The notes beneath the pieces were generated by a model. The model made no database searches and was not told the DNA's origin. It saw only the letters and a program-made list of their open reading frames with translations. From Tannerella sp. (GTDB lineage: Bacteria > Bacteroidota > Bacteroidia > Bacteroidales > Tannerellaceae), in contig JAIRYY010000193.1 in assembly GCA_031267485.1 (NCBI GenBank), positions 1-6,283 on the forward strand: a DNA stretch of 6,283 nt, written 5' to 3'. A program made the translations under genes and the position numbers. Positions 6,024-6,283 of the stretch are shown one piece after another. Numbering within the stretch: the first letter of the stretch is position 1; every line of letters begins with the position of its first letter.

Positions 6024-6283
6024 TTAATCTATCGCTGGCATTACCAGCTCATACGTCCCGGAGCCGAGTTCGACGGCGAGTTCGCCGCTGTCAGAGGGCG
6101 GGGGAACGGGGGCGGAAGACTTGAGCGGACGGGCGTTGACGGTGACGCTTTCCGGCCGGTCTGCCGGCAGGATGACGGTTGCCGTCGTGTTGGCGGGGAT
6201 TTCCACCCGGAGGATGAACGTTCCGTTTTCCTTTTTCCACGATGTTGCTATCCGGCCGCGAATGGAATTGTAGGAACCTCTGG
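6024..6283 (-). CDS. C-terminus of a second GH78-like alpha-L-rhamnosidase (partial)
   Basis: The reading frame is open from the stop at 6024-6026 to the right edge of the window, so only the last 85 residues or so are seen and the start lies outside. They match the C-terminal beta domain of GH78 enzymes: GSYNSIRGRIATSWKKENG aligns with the SPYGTIVSSWERKRKK region of the complete rhamnosidase in this window, and both continue into an identical ten-residue segment, VEIPANTTAT. The codons for that shared segment differ at many third positions, so the two genes are old paralogues and not a recent copy. A Pro/Ser-rich insertion (SSAPVPPPSDSGE) sits before the last strand. The catalytic barrel is not visible. 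The GTG at 6204-6206 is an internal codon, not the start. Confidence 0.82.
   Translation of the reverse strand, partial: RGSYNSIRGRIATSWKKENGTFILRVEIPANTTATVILPADRPESVTVNARPLKSSAPVPPPSDSGELAVELGSGTYELVMPAID

Overview
The window looks like chromosomal DNA from a fairly GC-rich member of the Bacteroidales; a Rikenellaceae/Alistipes-like genome is a guess from base composition. The evidence is three to four matches to the Bacteroidetes -7 promoter box TAnnTTTG placed just upstream of genes, weak or absent Shine-Dalgarno sequences, secreted glycoside hydrolases with signal peptides, and Bacteroidales-like intergenic repeats. The genes are GC-rich and the spacers AT-rich.

Layout from left to right. 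Positions 1-127 are AT-rich with no recognisable gene. Positions 128-328 hold what looks like the 3' stub of a GH27-type alpha-galactosidase, followed by a good intrinsic terminator (356-390). Positions 391-572 are a pile-up of repeats: a 10-bp hairpin, a GGGCGCCC double palindrome and nine phased heptamers. A DMT/EamA membrane transporter (567-1469, minus) and a secreted GH78 alpha-L-rhamnosidase (1605-4256, plus) diverge from a 135-bp control region with one TAnnTTTG box for each. The rhamnosidase converges on a GH29 alpha-L-fucosidase (4306-5646, minus), and the two stop codons lie inside a second heptamer array (4244-4306). A 377-bp spacer upstream of the fucosidase carries its promoter(s) and a hairpin repeat of the CGTCATTGCGAG type. 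At the right edge is the C-terminus of a second GH78-like rhamnosidase on the minus strand (6024 to beyond the window).

Taken together this is part of a deoxyhexose-releasing glycan degradation locus: two rhamnosidases, one fucosidase and an alpha-galactosidase relic. It would trim L-rhamnose and L-fucose from a complex glycan, with plant pectin side chains or fucosylated and rhamnosylated microbial polysaccharides as candidate substrates. No SusC/SusD pair, regulator or rhamnose/fucose catabolic gene is visible here. The enzymes are of known types. The least explained part is the pair of heptamer arrays that sit exactly over gene 3' ends in inverted orientation and supply the stop codons.
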